The notes below the pieces were generated by a model. That model was not told the origin of the DNA. It saw only the letters and a program-made list of their open reading frames with translations, and searched no databases. DNA of 64,000 bases from Singulisphaera acidiphila DSM 18658 (GTDB taxonomy: Bacteria; Planctomycetota; Planctomycetia; Isosphaerales; Isosphaeraceae). Location: NCBI RefSeq assembly GCF_000242455.2, contig NC_019892.1, positions 3,348,001 through 3,412,000 on the forward strand, in the 5' to 3' direction. Both the position numbers and the translations under genes were made by a program. Shown here in pieces: positions 46,105-55,076 of the stretch. How positions within the stretch are numbered: position 1 is the first letter of the stretch; the number at the start of each line of letters is the position of its first letter.

Positions 46105-46140
46105 AGCCTGAGATGATGGGCCGTGCCACCATCTCAGGCT
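46105..46140. terminator. Hairpin between convergent genes
   Basis: AGCCTGAGATG (46105-46115) pairs perfectly with CATCTCAGGCT (46130-46140) across a 14-base loop. It lies about 100 bases from the stops of both the aldo/keto reductase (46009) and the first SDR gene (46249). Without a T-tract it may end both transcripts weakly. Confidence 0.5.
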
Positions 46141-46248
46141 CTTCATGCAGGCTCGCCTGAAGTCGTTGCGTAGTCGGTTTTGCCACTCCTCAGAATCAAA
46201 CACGTCTCTCGATTTCTCTATTCTCAGACAAAATCAATTCTCTCTTTT

Positions 46249-47001
46249 CTAGCGCTGGCCACCTGAGGCAAGCAGAGTCTCACCGGTAATCCAGGCCGAG
46301 TCAGCAGAGGCAAGGAAGACGGCGATGGTGGCGATATCCTCCGGTTGGCCAATGCGGCCGAGCGGAGTCAGCGCGAGGAGTTGTTTGTGAAAATCCGTTC
46401 CCAGGAAGCCGGCGGCATGCACGCCTTCGGTCTCCACCATCCCTGGATTGAGGGAGTTCACGCGGATCTTCTTCGGCCCCAGTTCCTTGGATAGCGATTT
46501 GGTAACGGCATCCACGGCCGCCTTCGTGGCGCTGTAGACCGAGCCGCCCGGAGGAGGCGAGATGCCGACGCCAGAGCTGATGTTGATGACACTGCCCCCC
46601 GCCTCGTCGAAATGCTCCACGGCTTTCTTCGTGGCAAGGATCAGGCCCAAGACATTCAGGTTGAATTGCTTGTGAAAATGCTCCTCCGTGACCCCCTCGA
46701 GCGGAGCGAACTCGAAAATGCCGGCGTTATTGACCAGGATGTCGAGCCGGCCGTACGCCTGCTTCGACGCGGAAAAGAGCCGGTCAATGTCCGCCGATTT
46801 TGAGACGTCCGCCTGCACGGCGATCGCCTTTCCGCCTGCGCCGACAATCTCGGCCACGACCCGGTCAGCCCCCTCCTTGCTGGAAGCGTAGTTGACCACG
46901 ACGGCCGCCCCCGCAGCAGCCAAATGCTTCGCAATGGAAGCGCCGATCCCCTTGGATGCCCCCGTGACGACGGCGACTTTTCCCTCGAGCTTTGTCGACA
47001 T
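46249..47001 (-). CDS. SDR-family oxidoreductase
   Basis: The 250-residue protein is a classical short-chain dehydrogenase: TGASKGIGASIAKHL for NAD(P) at the N-terminus, LVNNAGI, a Ser in INISSGVGISPP and YSATKAAVDAV with the catalytic Tyr and Lys, then NSLNPGMVETEGV. These motifs are characteristic of 3-oxoacyl-ACP-reductase-like enzymes, but substrates vary. It is 46 bases downstream of a second SDR gene and probably in the same transcript, divergent from the TetR gene, so it is likely under that regulator's control. Confidence 0.92.
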   Translation of the reverse strand: MSTKLEGKVAVVTGASKGIGASIAKHLAAAGAAVVVNYASSKEGADRVVAEIVGAGGKAIAVQADVSKSADIDRLFSASKQAYGRLDILVNNAGIFEFAPLEGVTEEHFHKQFNLNVLGLILATKKAVEHFDEAGGSVINISSGVGISPPPGGSVYSATKAAVDAVTKSLSKELGPKKIRVNSLNPGMVETEGVHAAGFLGTDFHKQLLALTPLGRIGQPEDIATIAVFLASADSAWITGETLLASGGQR

Positions 47002-47047
47002 TGGTATCCCCTAATACAAGTGTCTATTCAGAACCGAATTGGTGAAA

Positions 47048-47791
47048 TCACGCGTTATAGCCGCCATCAATGGTCAGGCTCGCACCGGTGACAAATCCCG
47101 CCTCGGGGCTGGCGAGGTAGGCGACCATGCTGGCAATCTCATCGGCATGGCCGTGACGTCCGACCGGCATGGCCTTCCTCATCCGCTCCGCTTGAGGGCC
47201 GTCCGCCGGGTTCATGTCGGTGTCGGTCGGGCCAGGCTGAACGTTGTTGACCGTGATGCCACGGGGGCCCAGGTCATGAGCGAGTCCACGGGTGAGGGCC
47301 GCGACGGCCCCCTTGGTCATGGCGTAAGGGCCGCCCCCCGCGACCGGCATGCGATCGGCGGTACAGCTCCCGATCGTGATGACCCGCCCCCCTTGCCCCA
47401 TATGCCGGGCCGCCTCTTGAGTGGCGACGAAGACGCCACGGACATTCACGGCGACCATCCGATCAAAGTCATCGAGCGAGAATTCATCGAGCGGATGAAA
47501 CACCGCGATCCCTGCATTGTTCACCAGAACGTCGAGTCGACCGAAGGCTCGCACGGTCTCGGTCACGGCATTCCTGACCGCCACCGCATCGGCACTATCG
47601 GCCTGAATAGCCAAAGCTCGCCCCCCGGCCGACTCAATGCTCCGAACCACCTCATCAGCCTTCTCCTTCGCAAGCGCGTAGGTCAGGGCAACCGTCGCCC
47701 CATCACGGGCAAGCCGCTTGGCGATCGCCGCCCCAATGCCCCGCGACCCACCCGTCACCAAGGCCACCTTACCCGCGAAGACTTTTTCCAT
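47048..47791 (-). CDS. SDR-family oxidoreductase
   Basis: The 247-residue protein is a second classical SDR: TGGSRGIGAAIAKRL, LVNNAGIAVFHP, Ser in TIGSCTADRM and YAMTKGAVAALTRGLA with Tyr and Lys of the active site, and TIDGGYNA at the end. It is distinct from its neighbour (about half the residues differ by eye). The start codon is 115 bases from the TTG of the divergent tetR gene. With the other SDR it is the likely target of the TetR regulator and perhaps of an efflux/detoxification response. Confidence 0.92.
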   Translation of the reverse strand: MEKVFAGKVALVTGGSRGIGAAIAKRLARDGATVALTYALAKEKADEVVRSIESAGGRALAIQADSADAVAVRNAVTETVRAFGRLDVLVNNAGIAVFHPLDEFSLDDFDRMVAVNVRGVFVATQEAARHMGQGGRVITIGSCTADRMPVAGGGPYAMTKGAVAALTRGLAHDLGPRGITVNNVQPGPTDTDMNPADGPQAERMRKAMPVGRHGHADEIASMVAYLASPEAGFVTGASLTIDGGYNA

Positions 47792-47870
47792 CGCCAGAGC
47801 CCCTGAATCGCATTTCTGTACCGCCCGGTAATCAATATAGGGACTGGCAAACCGAGGTCAAGGGAGGTAA

Positions 47871-47886
47871 TGTACTGTCAGGTACA
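47871..47886. promoter_or_regulatory. Candidate TetR operator
   Basis: TGTACTGTCAGGTACA is an inverted repeat (TGTAC and GTACA with a 6-base spacer) in the 115-base gap between the divergent SDR genes and tetR. It lies just upstream of the tetR ribosome-binding site (AAAAGGAG). TetR-family regulators usually bind such palindromes in their own intergenic region. The assignment rests on position and symmetry. Confidence 0.5.
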
Positions 47887-47906
47887 AATTTAAAAGGAGC
47901 CCCCCG

Positions 47907-48494
47907 TTGCCCCCCGGACGTCCCCGCGTTTTTGACCTTGAGGAAGCCTTGGAACGTGCGCTCGAGGTCTTTTGGCGCAAGGGCTACGAGGGGACGTCGC
48001 TCCAGGACCTGACCGAGGCGATGGGAATCAACCGCCCGAGCCTCTATGCGGCCTTCGGCAACAAGGAAGATTTGTTCCGCAAGGCCTTGGATCGTTACGT
48101 CGAAGGGCCGGGGTCTTTTGTCCGTGAATCGCTCTGCGAGCCGACTGCGCGAGCCGTCGTCGAGCGTCTTCTGAACGGTGCCGCACTCATGCAGACGAGC
48201 CCATGCCGTCCGCATGGATGCCTCGTGGTACAGAGCGCCCTGGTGGGGGGAGCCGCCGCCGATCCGATTCGGCAGGAACTCGTTTCACTTCGGAGCGCAG
48301 TCGAGACCGCCCTCCGCCGGCGACTTGAGCGGGCGAGCGCGGAAGGTGACCTGCCCCCCGATGCTGACCCCGCCGATCTCGCCCGTTACGTCGCGACGAT
48401 CACTCACGGGATGGCGGTCCAAGCGGCGGGCGGGGCGAGCCTTGAAGAATTACAACGCGTCGTCCTGATCGCGCTACGCACTTGGCCCTCGTAA
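47907..48494 (+). CDS. TetR-family transcriptional regulator
   Basis: The 195-residue protein uses a TTG start with AAAAGGAG upstream. The N-terminal HTH reads MPPGRPRVFDLEEALERALE, FWRKGYEGTSLQDLTEAMG and NRPSLYAAFGNKEDLFRKAL, the hallmark of the TetR DNA-binding domain. The C-terminal domain has a Cys pair region (TSPCRPHGCLVV) typical of the YxaF/AcrR_C group that senses small hydrophobic or electrophilic ligands. It is divergent from two SDR genes, its likely targets. The ISAs1 element at 48504 is inserted right after it: the last base of its stop codon is the first base of the target duplication, so the gene is intact. Confidence 0.92.
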   Translation: MPPGRPRVFDLEEALERALEVFWRKGYEGTSLQDLTEAMGINRPSLYAAFGNKEDLFRKALDRYVEGPGSFVRESLCEPTARAVVERLLNGAALMQTSPCRPHGCLVVQSALVGGAAADPIRQELVSLRSAVETALRRRLERASAEGDLPPDADPADLARYVATITHGMAVQAAGGASLEELQRVVLIALRTWPS

Positions 48495-48503
48495 GCGATC
48501 GGG
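48494..48503. repeat. Left target-site duplication
   Basis: AGCGATCGGG is directly repeated at 49800-49809 on the other side of the ISAs1 element. A 10-base duplication fits the family. Its first base is the last A of the tetR stop codon. Confidence 0.95.
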
Positions 48504-49799
48504 CAGGGCTAGCGCGCATTTATAGGTAGTTTTGGCGACCTGTAGGGCTTGCGCCCGGGCCGATATTTTTGTAAATCATTCTCCATGCTTACTCCCCGGC
48601 TGGTTATGCATGGAGAGCGAACGATGGCGGATCCACGACGCGTCGACCTGGATGAGATCGTACTCCACTTCCACGAGTTGGAGGACCCCCGCTCCTCGAT
48701 CAATCTCCAGCATCCCCTGACCAGCGTCATTGCGATCGCCTTGATGGCTATCCTGGCCGGCGCCGCCGGCCCGACCGCGATCGCCAGGTGGGCTGTCATG
48801 AAGGAGGCGTTCCTCGTCAGAGTCCTGGACTTGCCCAACGGCATCCCACGCAAGGACGTCTTCCGTCGTGTCCTCATGGCGCTGAAGCCCGATGCCTTCC
48901 AGTCATGCTTCGCCGGATGGCTGCGGTCCTTGCGGGCGACAGCGGAAGCGGAGACCGGAATCGAGCAGCCGGTCCTGGCCGTGGACGGTAAGACGGCGAG
49001 GCGGAGCCACGACCGCAAGAACGGCCTGGGGGCCCTGCATTCCGTGAGCGTCTGGGCGAGCGAGTACGGCCTGTCGCTGGGCCAGGTGGCCTGCGCCGAG
49101 AAGTCAAACGAGATCACGGCCATCCCCGAGCTCTTGAGGCAGGTCGACATCGAGGGGGCCATCATCACGATCGACGCGATGGGGACGCAGAAGGCCATCG
49201 CCGAGCGAATCGTCGAGGGGAAGGCGGATTACGTCCTGGCCTTGAAAGGGAACCAGGGGACGATGCATCAGGTGGTCATCAACCACATCCTGGAGCAGTG
49301 GGAGGACGACTTCGCGGGTGTGGATGCCGGCCGGCATCAGACCGTGGAGTCGGGGCATGGCCGTCGGGAGACGCGGACCTACATTCAACTGCCCGTGCCC
49401 CAAGACCTACCGGGGCTCAGGTCGTGGAACGGGCTGAAATCGATCGGTATTGCGGTCTCCGAATCGGTCCGCGACGGCAAGGTGACGGACGAGGTCCGCT
49501 ACTACATCAGCAGCCTGGCGATTGATGTGCAGCGATTCGCCCGCGCCGTTCGGTCGCACTGGGGCATTGAAAACGGCTGCCACTGGACTCTGGATGTGAC
49601 CTATCGCGAGGACGAATCGCGGATCCGCGAGAAGTGCCTCCGAGAGAACATGGCGTGGCTGAATCGCCTCAGCCTCTCGCTGTTGAAGCAACATCCCGGC
49701 CGCGAGAGCGTAGCCATGAAGCGGCGGAGTTGCGGCTGGAGTGAGGAGTTCCTGTTGCAAGTCATTGTCGGATCAACGAATTAGTGTGCGCTGGCCCTG
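48504..49799 (+). mobile_element. Complete ISAs1-family insertion sequence (1296 bp)
   Basis: The element runs from CAGGGCTAGCGCGCA at the left to the complement of CAGGGCCAGCGCACA at the right, terminal inverted repeats matching at 13 of 15 bases. It is flanked by a perfect 10-base direct repeat. It encodes one full transposase. Size, ends starting CAGGG and duplication length agree with the ISAs1 family. A decayed relative lies at 23482-23853. Confidence 0.93.
48624..49784 (+). CDS. ISAs1-family transposase
   Basis: The 386-residue transposase starts at the ATG at 48624 with GGAGAG about 6 bases upstream; the frame is open 25 codons further up. It has the N-terminal DDE_Tnp_1-associated region (FHELEDPRSSINLQHPL, ALMAILAGAAGPTAIARWA) and a DDE domain: first Asp in LAVDGKTARRS, second in IITIDAMGTQKAIAERI and a Glu in DVTYREDESRIREKC, then MAWLNRLSLSLLKQHPG. 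All three acidic residues are present, so the enzyme may be active. The stop TAG lies 15 bases before the right end. Confidence 0.95.
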   Translation: MADPRRVDLDEIVLHFHELEDPRSSINLQHPLTSVIAIALMAILAGAAGPTAIARWAVMKEAFLVRVLDLPNGIPRKDVFRRVLMALKPDAFQSCFAGWLRSLRATAEAETGIEQPVLAVDGKTARRSHDRKNGLGALHSVSVWASEYGLSLGQVACAEKSNEITAIPELLRQVDIEGAIITIDAMGTQKAIAERIVEGKADYVLALKGNQGTMHQVVINHILEQWEDDFAGVDAGRHQTVESGHGRRETRTYIQLPVPQDLPGLRSWNGLKSIGIAVSESVRDGKVTDEVRYYISSLAIDVQRFARAVRSHWGIENGCHWTLDVTYREDESRIREKCLRENMAWLNRLSLSLLKQHPGRESVAMKRRSCGWSEEFLLQVIVGSTN

Positions 49800-49809
49800 A
49801 GCGATCGGG
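49800..49809. repeat. Right target-site duplication
   Basis: AGCGATCGGG repeats 48494-48503 exactly. Together they show a recent enough insertion that neither copy has changed. Confidence 0.95.
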
Positions 49810-50144
49810 CAGTACCACCCCGATCCCTCCAACTGCGAACGGACAGGGCAAGCGACTCCATGTTGTGCGCGAGGAATAGGCACACCCCCCTGAATAGGCC
49901 CTTGCTGGCGCCCGCCAGAGCCGATTCCTGGGAAAGGCGCTTATGGCTCCACGCCCGGACAGATCGAGCTGGGCTGAGGCCAATCCTCGTGTGGCTTTCT
50001 CCAGCAGTGCGGTTCCGATACCCGACCCTATTCAAGGAACGAGAATTGCATCCCAAAATCTCGCCAAGTTCTCATAGGCCATGAGTGGCATGGCTTTTGC
50101 GTTGTCCCCTCCAGGACGACGCACGACGGGAGAGGGTACAAACC
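49810..50144. other. Stretch with a possible transposase tail on the minus strand
   Basis: No gene is supported. A minus-strand frame at about 49781-50056 has SALAGASKGLFRGVC followed by LFLAHNMESLALSVRSW, which resembles the C-terminal ends of several transposases (a helix with L-A-H/x-N-x-x-x-L-A). It has no start and may be a remnant of an older element. I hold this lightly. The promoter of the small gene at 50145 is likely in the last 100 bases. Confidence 0.3.
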
Positions 50145-50342
50145 ATGTCGATGCAGAATTACTGGGCCAAGCGGAATTCCAGGGCCGGCCACACCATGTT
50201 TGGGACGGGCGGCGACCCACGCGACCGCTATTCGGGCGGTCGAAAAAACGTGAGGGAAGACCAGGACATCCGAATTCACCCCGTGCCAGGCGCGTTTGGG
50301 AGTAGTCGAGCGCGCGAGGAACCTGAAAACTGGCCGACTTGA
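50145..50342 (+). CDS. Small hypothetical protein (65 aa)
   Basis: The 65-residue protein starts at the ATG at 50145, with GGGAGAGG about 10 bases upstream. It reads MSMQNYWAKRNSRAGHTMFG, then GGDPRDRYSGGRKNVREDQD and a tail with PVPGAFGSSRAREEPENW. It is hydrophilic, rich in Arg, Gly and Asp, with no membrane segment. Support for expression comes from the strong intrinsic terminator 38 bases after its stop. I know of no family for it. A nucleic-acid or protein-binding role is only a guess from its charge. Confidence 0.5.
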   Translation: MSMQNYWAKRNSRAGHTMFGTGGDPRDRYSGGRKNVREDQDIRIHPVPGAFGSSRAREEPENWPT

Positions 50343-50380
50343 AGAGGCCTCACCGTACGGACTGACAACAACATGGTAAT

Positions 50381-50422
50381 GACCCGCCGCGCCAGGTCGC
50401 ACGGCGGGTCTTCTTCGTTTTT
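50381..50422 (+). terminator. Intrinsic terminator
   Basis: GACCCGCCG (50381-50389) pairs perfectly with CGGCGGGTC (50402-50410) across a 12-base loop, followed by TTCTTCGTTTTT. It ends the + strand transcript of the small gene at 50145, the only gene upstream on this strand since the transposase. Confidence 0.8.
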
Positions 50423-50785
50423 CATCCCATACAGCGCCTGCCAAAAGCGACCACACATGCAGACACTCAGACGCCTCGATCGATAATGGCCCAAGGCGAC
50501 AGCGCCAGGGGAGCGGGACGACCCATATCAGCACAATCCAGCGGAGGTCGCTGACCTGACCCACCGTGAAAAACGTAAAAAAGCCAAACTTGGGTTGCAA
50601 AAAGTTCCATTATGTCACAGTTCGTCGTGCCCACTAGCCCCTTTGAACTGCGGACGGAACACGTATCATCAAGGGGCGGGACATCGCGCCTGACGATCCC
50701 ATTCGCACGCATTTCGTGAGATCGATTCCACCATCGTCAATCCGATTCGACCCTGCGATGTCCACAACCCCTGCGATCAAGACGC
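50423..50785. other. Intergenic, no gene
   Basis: The stretch lies between the + strand terminator and the stop of the minus-strand dehydratase gene. Its open frames are short and basic and lack start signals. I see nothing to name in it. Its high purine/pyrimidine asymmetry in places is unremarkable. Confidence 0.4.
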
Positions 50786-51964
50786 TCACCAGTCGCCGAC
50801 GCTGCCGTCTCGATAGAAGCTCCGGAGAAGGACTTCCTGTTCGAATGGGTGTTTCTTGATCGCTTCCTCGTCGATCTCGACCCCCAGACCGGGGAGAGTG
50901 TTGGGGTAGACGATGCGTCCCTTGGGTTCGATGGTGAAGCCCTCGCGGACAACGTCGGAACGCCAGGGAACGTCGTCGAGAACGGCTTCGCAGATGATGT
51001 AGGAAGGTGTGGCGAAGCCGAATTCGAGCGAGGCAGCGGTGCTGACAGGCCCTTGGGGATTGTGCGGAGCCAAGGCCACGCGATAAGCCTCGGCCATTGC
51101 AGCGATCCGCCGGGCCTCGGAGAGACCGCCACAGTGGGTGATGTCGGGTTGGAGGACGCTGCAAGCTCGACGTTCCAGCAGTTCGCGGAACGCGTGCTGC
51201 GAGACGAGGCGTTCGCCGGTCGCGATTGGGGTCGAGACGGAGCGCTGGATGAGGGCGATGTCCTCAATCGTCTCGGGCCAGCAGGGTTCCTCGAAGAAGT
51301 AGAGGCCGAAAGGCTCGAGGACCTTGGCGAAACGGAGGCCCATCCGGGGGGAGGGGCGGGCATGACAGTCGACCATGATGTCGATGTCGTCGCCGACCGC
51401 ATCGCGCATGGCCTTGACGCAAGCCTCGGCGTACTTCAAGGGGCGGAGCCCTTCGAGCGGCATGGTCTCGGGGACGGCCATCGACTTGAAAGCGGTAAAA
51501 CCCTGCGCGACCGCGCGTTGGGCCAGTTCGCCAAAGCGGCGGGCATCGGCGGGATCGGTCTGATAGAAATCTTCCATCCGGCCGCCGCCGAGGTGGCAGT
51601 AGAGCCGAATGTGGTCGCGGACCGCCCCTCCCCACAGCTTGTGACAGGGAACCCCGTGGATCTTGCCGACGATATCCCAGAGGGCCAGGTCGATACCGCT
51701 GATGGCCGTCCCGCGCACGATGCCGTTACCGTGCCAGAAATGCTGGCGATACATCATCTGCCAGAGGTGTTCAACCCGCGTGGGGTCTTCGCCAACCAGC
51801 AGTTGCGAGATATCCTCGATCGCCCCAACCACAGCGCGGGTATGCCACTCCAGGGTCGCCTCACCCCAGCCGTGGAGACCCGGTTGGTCCGTCTGAACCT
51901 TGACGAAGATCCAGTTTCGCATCCGCGCATTACAAACAAATGTTTCAATTTTCGTAATCTTCAT
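50786..51964 (-). CDS. Enolase-superfamily sugar-acid dehydratase (galactonate-dehydratase-like)
   Basis: The 392-residue protein starts at the ATG ending at 51964, with AGAGAG upstream. It is a mandelate-racemase/muconate-lactonising-enzyme fold: a capping N-terminus with [18 protein letters not shown], metal ligands in [21 protein letters not shown] and [10 protein letters not shown], the Asp of [10 protein letters not shown] and the His of [11 protein letters not shown]. Length and motifs are close to galactonate/gluconate-type dehydratases, which turn a hexonate into a 2-keto-3-deoxy acid. It is the last gene of a five-gene minus-strand cluster with an MFS transporter of the hexonate type, so sugar-acid breakdown is the inferred role. 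The exact sugar acid cannot be told. Confidence 0.85.
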   Translation of the reverse strand: MKITKIETFVCNARMRNWIFVKVQTDQPGLHGWGEATLEWHTRAVVGAIEDISQLLVGEDPTRVEHLWQMMYRQHFWHGNGIVRGTAISGIDLALWDIVGKIHGVPCHKLWGGAVRDHIRLYCHLGGGRMEDFYQTDPADARRFGELAQRAVAQGFTAFKSMAVPETMPLEGLRPLKYAEACVKAMRDAVGDDIDIMVDCHARPSPRMGLRFAKVLEPFGLYFFEEPCWPETIEDIALIQRSVSTPIATGERLVSQHAFRELLERRACSVLQPDITHCGGLSEARRIAAMAEAYRVALAPHNPQGPVSTAASLEFGFATPSYIICEAVLDDVPWRSDVVREGFTIEPKGRIVYPNTLPGLGVEIDEEAIKKHPFEQEVLLRSFYRDGSVGDW

Positions 51965-52245
51965 GAAATCTCTCTTTGACTCATAACACCCGGCATGGCC
52001 GACTCCGGTCCTATCAAGGAGCCCAGCATCGGTCGCCTCCAGGGTGAAATCGATCTCGGCTTCGGTGCCCGCTCCCCGGTTTGGCGGCCAAGGGGACATG
52101 ACAGACCTTGCGGGCAGTCAGGGCTTTCGGCGGTCGCGGGCATCGCACGGCATGTCATGGTTTGAGACCACGTCATACCAATTCCAGAGGGCGCGGTCCA
52201 TGGAGTAGGCCCCGAAGGTTAAACCTTGGCGGCCGAAGGGGGCCA

Positions 52246-53691
52246 TCAGGTGGGGAACCACTCGGCGATCTGAGCGGCGATATTGTCGGTCAGCGACTCC
52301 AAGGAGCCAGCGGCCAGGACGGCCACGTCGGCCTGGTAGATCCCGCGACCATAGGCGGACGCGGCCGGTAAATAGCCAGGTTGCCAGCCGTTGACCAGAG
52401 TCAGCACCACGATTGACGCATGGGGGGTTCGCCGCCGCAACTCCACCTGCAAGTGCTGGTAATGTTCGGCCCCCACAGCCAGCCAGACGGCGCCACCAGT
52501 TCTCCAGAGCAAGACGTCGAACGGGAAGGTAGGGCCGGGAGGAAGGTTGCCGATCCGGACGAGTTGCCGGTCCATTCGCTCCACGAACGCACGGCATTCA
52601 GCGGCCCGGGCACGATCATCACGGTCCAGGGCGTCTCGCTCTTCGCACTCCCAGCGCGTGCGATCCTGCCGGGTGGATTCGAGGGTGGGGAGATCGGGGC
52701 GGTAGGGAAGGTCGACGGTCCATCGCTTCAGGTCCCAGGCTTCCAGGTCGCGAAGGCGGTTGGCATCGAGCGGGGCGTGACGCCAGGTGCCGATGACCGC
52801 CCCCGACTCGACCGGTCCGGCGTACTCGAAACGGGTCTGCGGCGGGGGCATCCCTTCGAGAGCCGAGAGCGCGGCGTGGCCGAGTTGCCGGCCATTGCGG
52901 TCTGCGACGGCCGGGTCGCCCACGAAGCCTTCACGCGGCCCGAGTTCCCCCGAAGCCCCTTGCAAGAAGAGGCAAGGGGAGCCAGTGGCTTGTTCGACGA
53001 CCTCGCGCATCGCTCCCGGGAAGTCGGGGCTGATAAGCGTATTCTGCCAAGCCAAGGTGGTCGGGTGGCAAGCGTAATTGACCAAGGTGGCGAGCGTGCG
53101 CCCCTCTGCACTGGTGGCACGGACGAGAACGACCGTGTCGTCGGCGGGGCCGTCGGGATTGAACCCGCAGACAAATCGACCGCCAGCCTCATCGAAGGTA
53201 TCGCGATGGGCGGCGAGGTTGCAGCGGCCCGTCGCATAGCAGAGCGTGGCCGGTTCCGCCTGGGCCTTGGCCTCGGCGACGAGGTCCGCCAGTCGCTCGG
53301 CGAGATCGGCCAGGTAGGGAGCAATGAGTTCACCCCCGGGGCGGTCAGCGCGTCCTGTGTCCATCAGGCCAGCCGCATGCGTGTGTGAGAATGCGACAAG
53401 CAGTTGCTCCCGAGCGGTCCCCGACTTCGCCGCCACGATCTCGAGGACCTTCTGGGCCTCGAGGTCCCAAAGCAGGCAATGGTCGAGCGCAACCAAGACG
53501 ATACCCGCCGACGGGCGGCTCGGCGGCGCGATGAAGGCCGCCGTGGCCGTGAGCGGCCGATGCACCCCGGTGGAGCGTTCATGGGCGGCGGCCCCCCACA
53601 TCCGGTGATAGATCCCCACCGGGGGAGTGACGTCACCTCGTGCCACGCCGAACGAACAGAGGCTTTGCGGAATTTCCAAGGGAGTCGGCAT
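52246..53691 (-). CDS. Neutral/alkaline ceramidase-like protein
   Basis: The 481-residue protein opens with SFGVARGDVTPPVG, like the N-terminal region of neutral/alkaline non-lysosomal ceramidases, and has FSHTHAAG and the LVNYACHPTTLAWQNTLISP segment with likely zinc ligands. It lacks a signal peptide. In planctomycetes such proteins occur inside sugar-catabolic loci and their substrate is unknown, so ceramide hydrolysis should not be taken as shown. It starts at the ATG ending at 53691 (a TTG at 53697 is possible), 15 bases after the stop of the MFS gene, so the two are co-transcribed. Confidence 0.75.
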   Translation of the reverse strand: MPTPLEIPQSLCSFGVARGDVTPPVGIYHRMWGAAAHERSTGVHRPLTATAAFIAPPSRPSAGIVLVALDHCLLWDLEAQKVLEIVAAKSGTAREQLLVAFSHTHAAGLMDTGRADRPGGELIAPYLADLAERLADLVAEAKAQAEPATLCYATGRCNLAAHRDTFDEAGGRFVCGFNPDGPADDTVVLVRATSAEGRTLATLVNYACHPTTLAWQNTLISPDFPGAMREVVEQATGSPCLFLQGASGELGPREGFVGDPAVADRNGRQLGHAALSALEGMPPPQTRFEYAGPVESGAVIGTWRHAPLDANRLRDLEAWDLKRWTVDLPYRPDLPTLESTRQDRTRWECEERDALDRDDRARAAECRAFVERMDRQLVRIGNLPPGPTFPFDVLLWRTGGAVWLAVGAEHYQHLQVELRRRTPHASIVVLTLVNGWQPGYLPAASAYGRGIYQADVAVLAAGSLESLTDNIAAQIAEWFPT

Positions 53692-53706
53692 AATCAATCC
53701 GTGGAA

Positions 53707-55050
53707 TCAGATGGTGTCGCGATCGGCGTCGAAGATCAGCCAGCACGCCCCGGCCACGATATGGATTGCGGCGAAGAACGTGAGCACGGCATCCCAGGAC
53801 CCCGTGATAACGACAAGCTTGGGAACGATGATGGGGAAGAGGATCGATCCAATAGCCCCGGATGTGTTCATGATTCCGAAGACCTGCGGAGTGTTGCGTC
53901 CCCCCAGGTCCATCGTGAGCGCATAAGCGCAAGGTCCGGCCAACGCAGCGGAGAAGGCCCCGATGCTCAGGACGAGGACGGCCAATCGGGCATCGGCGAT
54001 CGGATAGGCCAGGCCAATCAGGAGGGTCGCCAGGAGCATGCTCGCCACGGAAACCCCCTGGCGGGCGAGCCGGAGGCTCCCCGTCCTCGCCAGGACCCGA
54101 TCCGAAAACCAGCCTCCGGCCAGGCAGCCAAGCATGGTCGTCCAGTGCGGCAGGCTCGTGAGCAAGCCCGCTTCCCAAACGCCTACCCCCCTGGTCTCGT
54201 GCAAATAGGTCGGGAACCAGCTCAGGTAGAAGATGGCCGCGGCCGCGCGGAAGAACTGCTGCAAGACCAGGCCGAGGACCGCCCGATTGGTCAAAAGGGT
54301 ACGCCAGGCGATCGGATCAAGTCTCTGCTGATGCGACAGTTTCTCCCCTTCGGAGATGAACGCAAGTTCCGCCGGGTTAACCGAGGGATGTTCGCGGGGG
54401 GTGTTGCGGAACCAGAGGGCGAAACCGAGCGCCCAGATCAACCCTGGCAGGGCGTAAAGCAGGAACATCCATCGCCACGACACATAAACAAGCACAAACC
54501 CTGTCAAGGCCGCCCCGATGCCCCCGCCGACGCCCATGAAGCTGGTCAGGACCCCGCTGACCCAAGCGCGTCGCGAGACCGGATACCAACGGCTCAGTAT
54601 GCCCGTGGACGAGGGGAAGATCCCGGCTTCGGCGGCCCCCATCGAGAAGCGGGCCACCAGGAGCAAGGCAACTCCGTGCGTCGCCCCACAGAGCCCGGTG
54701 GCCAGCGACCAGGCGGCGGCGAAAACAGGGAGGGCCCGCCGGGATCCCCAAGTCTGGTCCAACCCTGCGGCGGGCATCTGAAAGAGCGCATAGGCCAAGA
54801 AAAAGGCGCTCATCACCAGACCCATCTGCGACTCGGTCATCCCGAGGTCGGCGCGGATCAATTTCTCGGCCACGCTCAGGCAGCCGCGATCGATATAGGC
54901 GATGGTCGTGGCAACGCAGAGCCAGACTAAGACGAGATGCCGGACCCCCGATGCGCCGGCATTGGCGGACCGATCGTGAAAGAGGATTCCCTCCTCCCTT
55001 GCGAGGTCCGCAACACCCGTCGCCACATTCACGTTTGCGTCTTGCTCCAA
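53707..55050 (-). CDS. MFS transporter, anion:cation symporter type
   Basis: The 447-residue protein has 12 membrane helices with AYIDRGCLSVAEKLIRADLG after helix 1, a GLDQTWGSRRALPV loop and GAAEAGIFPSSTGILSRWYP, all typical of the anion:cation symporter group of the major facilitator superfamily, which imports hexonates, glucarate or phthalate. It starts at TTG at 55050 with a G-rich sequence upstream; no ATG is nearby. It lies between DUF1501 (26-base gap) and ceramidase-like (15-base gap) genes in one operon, and next to the dehydratase gene it fits import of a sugar acid. Confidence 0.9.
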   Translation of the reverse strand: MEQDANVNVATGVADLAREEGILFHDRSANAGASGVRHLVLVWLCVATTIAYIDRGCLSVAEKLIRADLGMTESQMGLVMSAFFLAYALFQMPAAGLDQTWGSRRALPVFAAAWSLATGLCGATHGVALLLVARFSMGAAEAGIFPSSTGILSRWYPVSRRAWVSGVLTSFMGVGGGIGAALTGFVLVYVSWRWMFLLYALPGLIWALGFALWFRNTPREHPSVNPAELAFISEGEKLSHQQRLDPIAWRTLLTNRAVLGLVLQQFFRAAAAIFYLSWFPTYLHETRGVGVWEAGLLTSLPHWTTMLGCLAGGWFSDRVLARTGSLRLARQGVSVASMLLATLLIGLAYPIADARLAVLVLSIGAFSAALAGPCAYALTMDLGGRNTPQVFGIMNTSGAIGSILFPIIVPKLVVITGSWDAVLTFFAAIHIVAGACWLIFDADRDTI

Positions 55051-55076
55051 ACCAGCCCCCCGGGTTGATGGCCTGA

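Noticed and set aside
53404..54930. 508-codon + strand frame over the MFS transporter
   Set aside because: The minus strand gives a classic 12-helix transporter; the + strand frame is a charged, proline-rich shadow.
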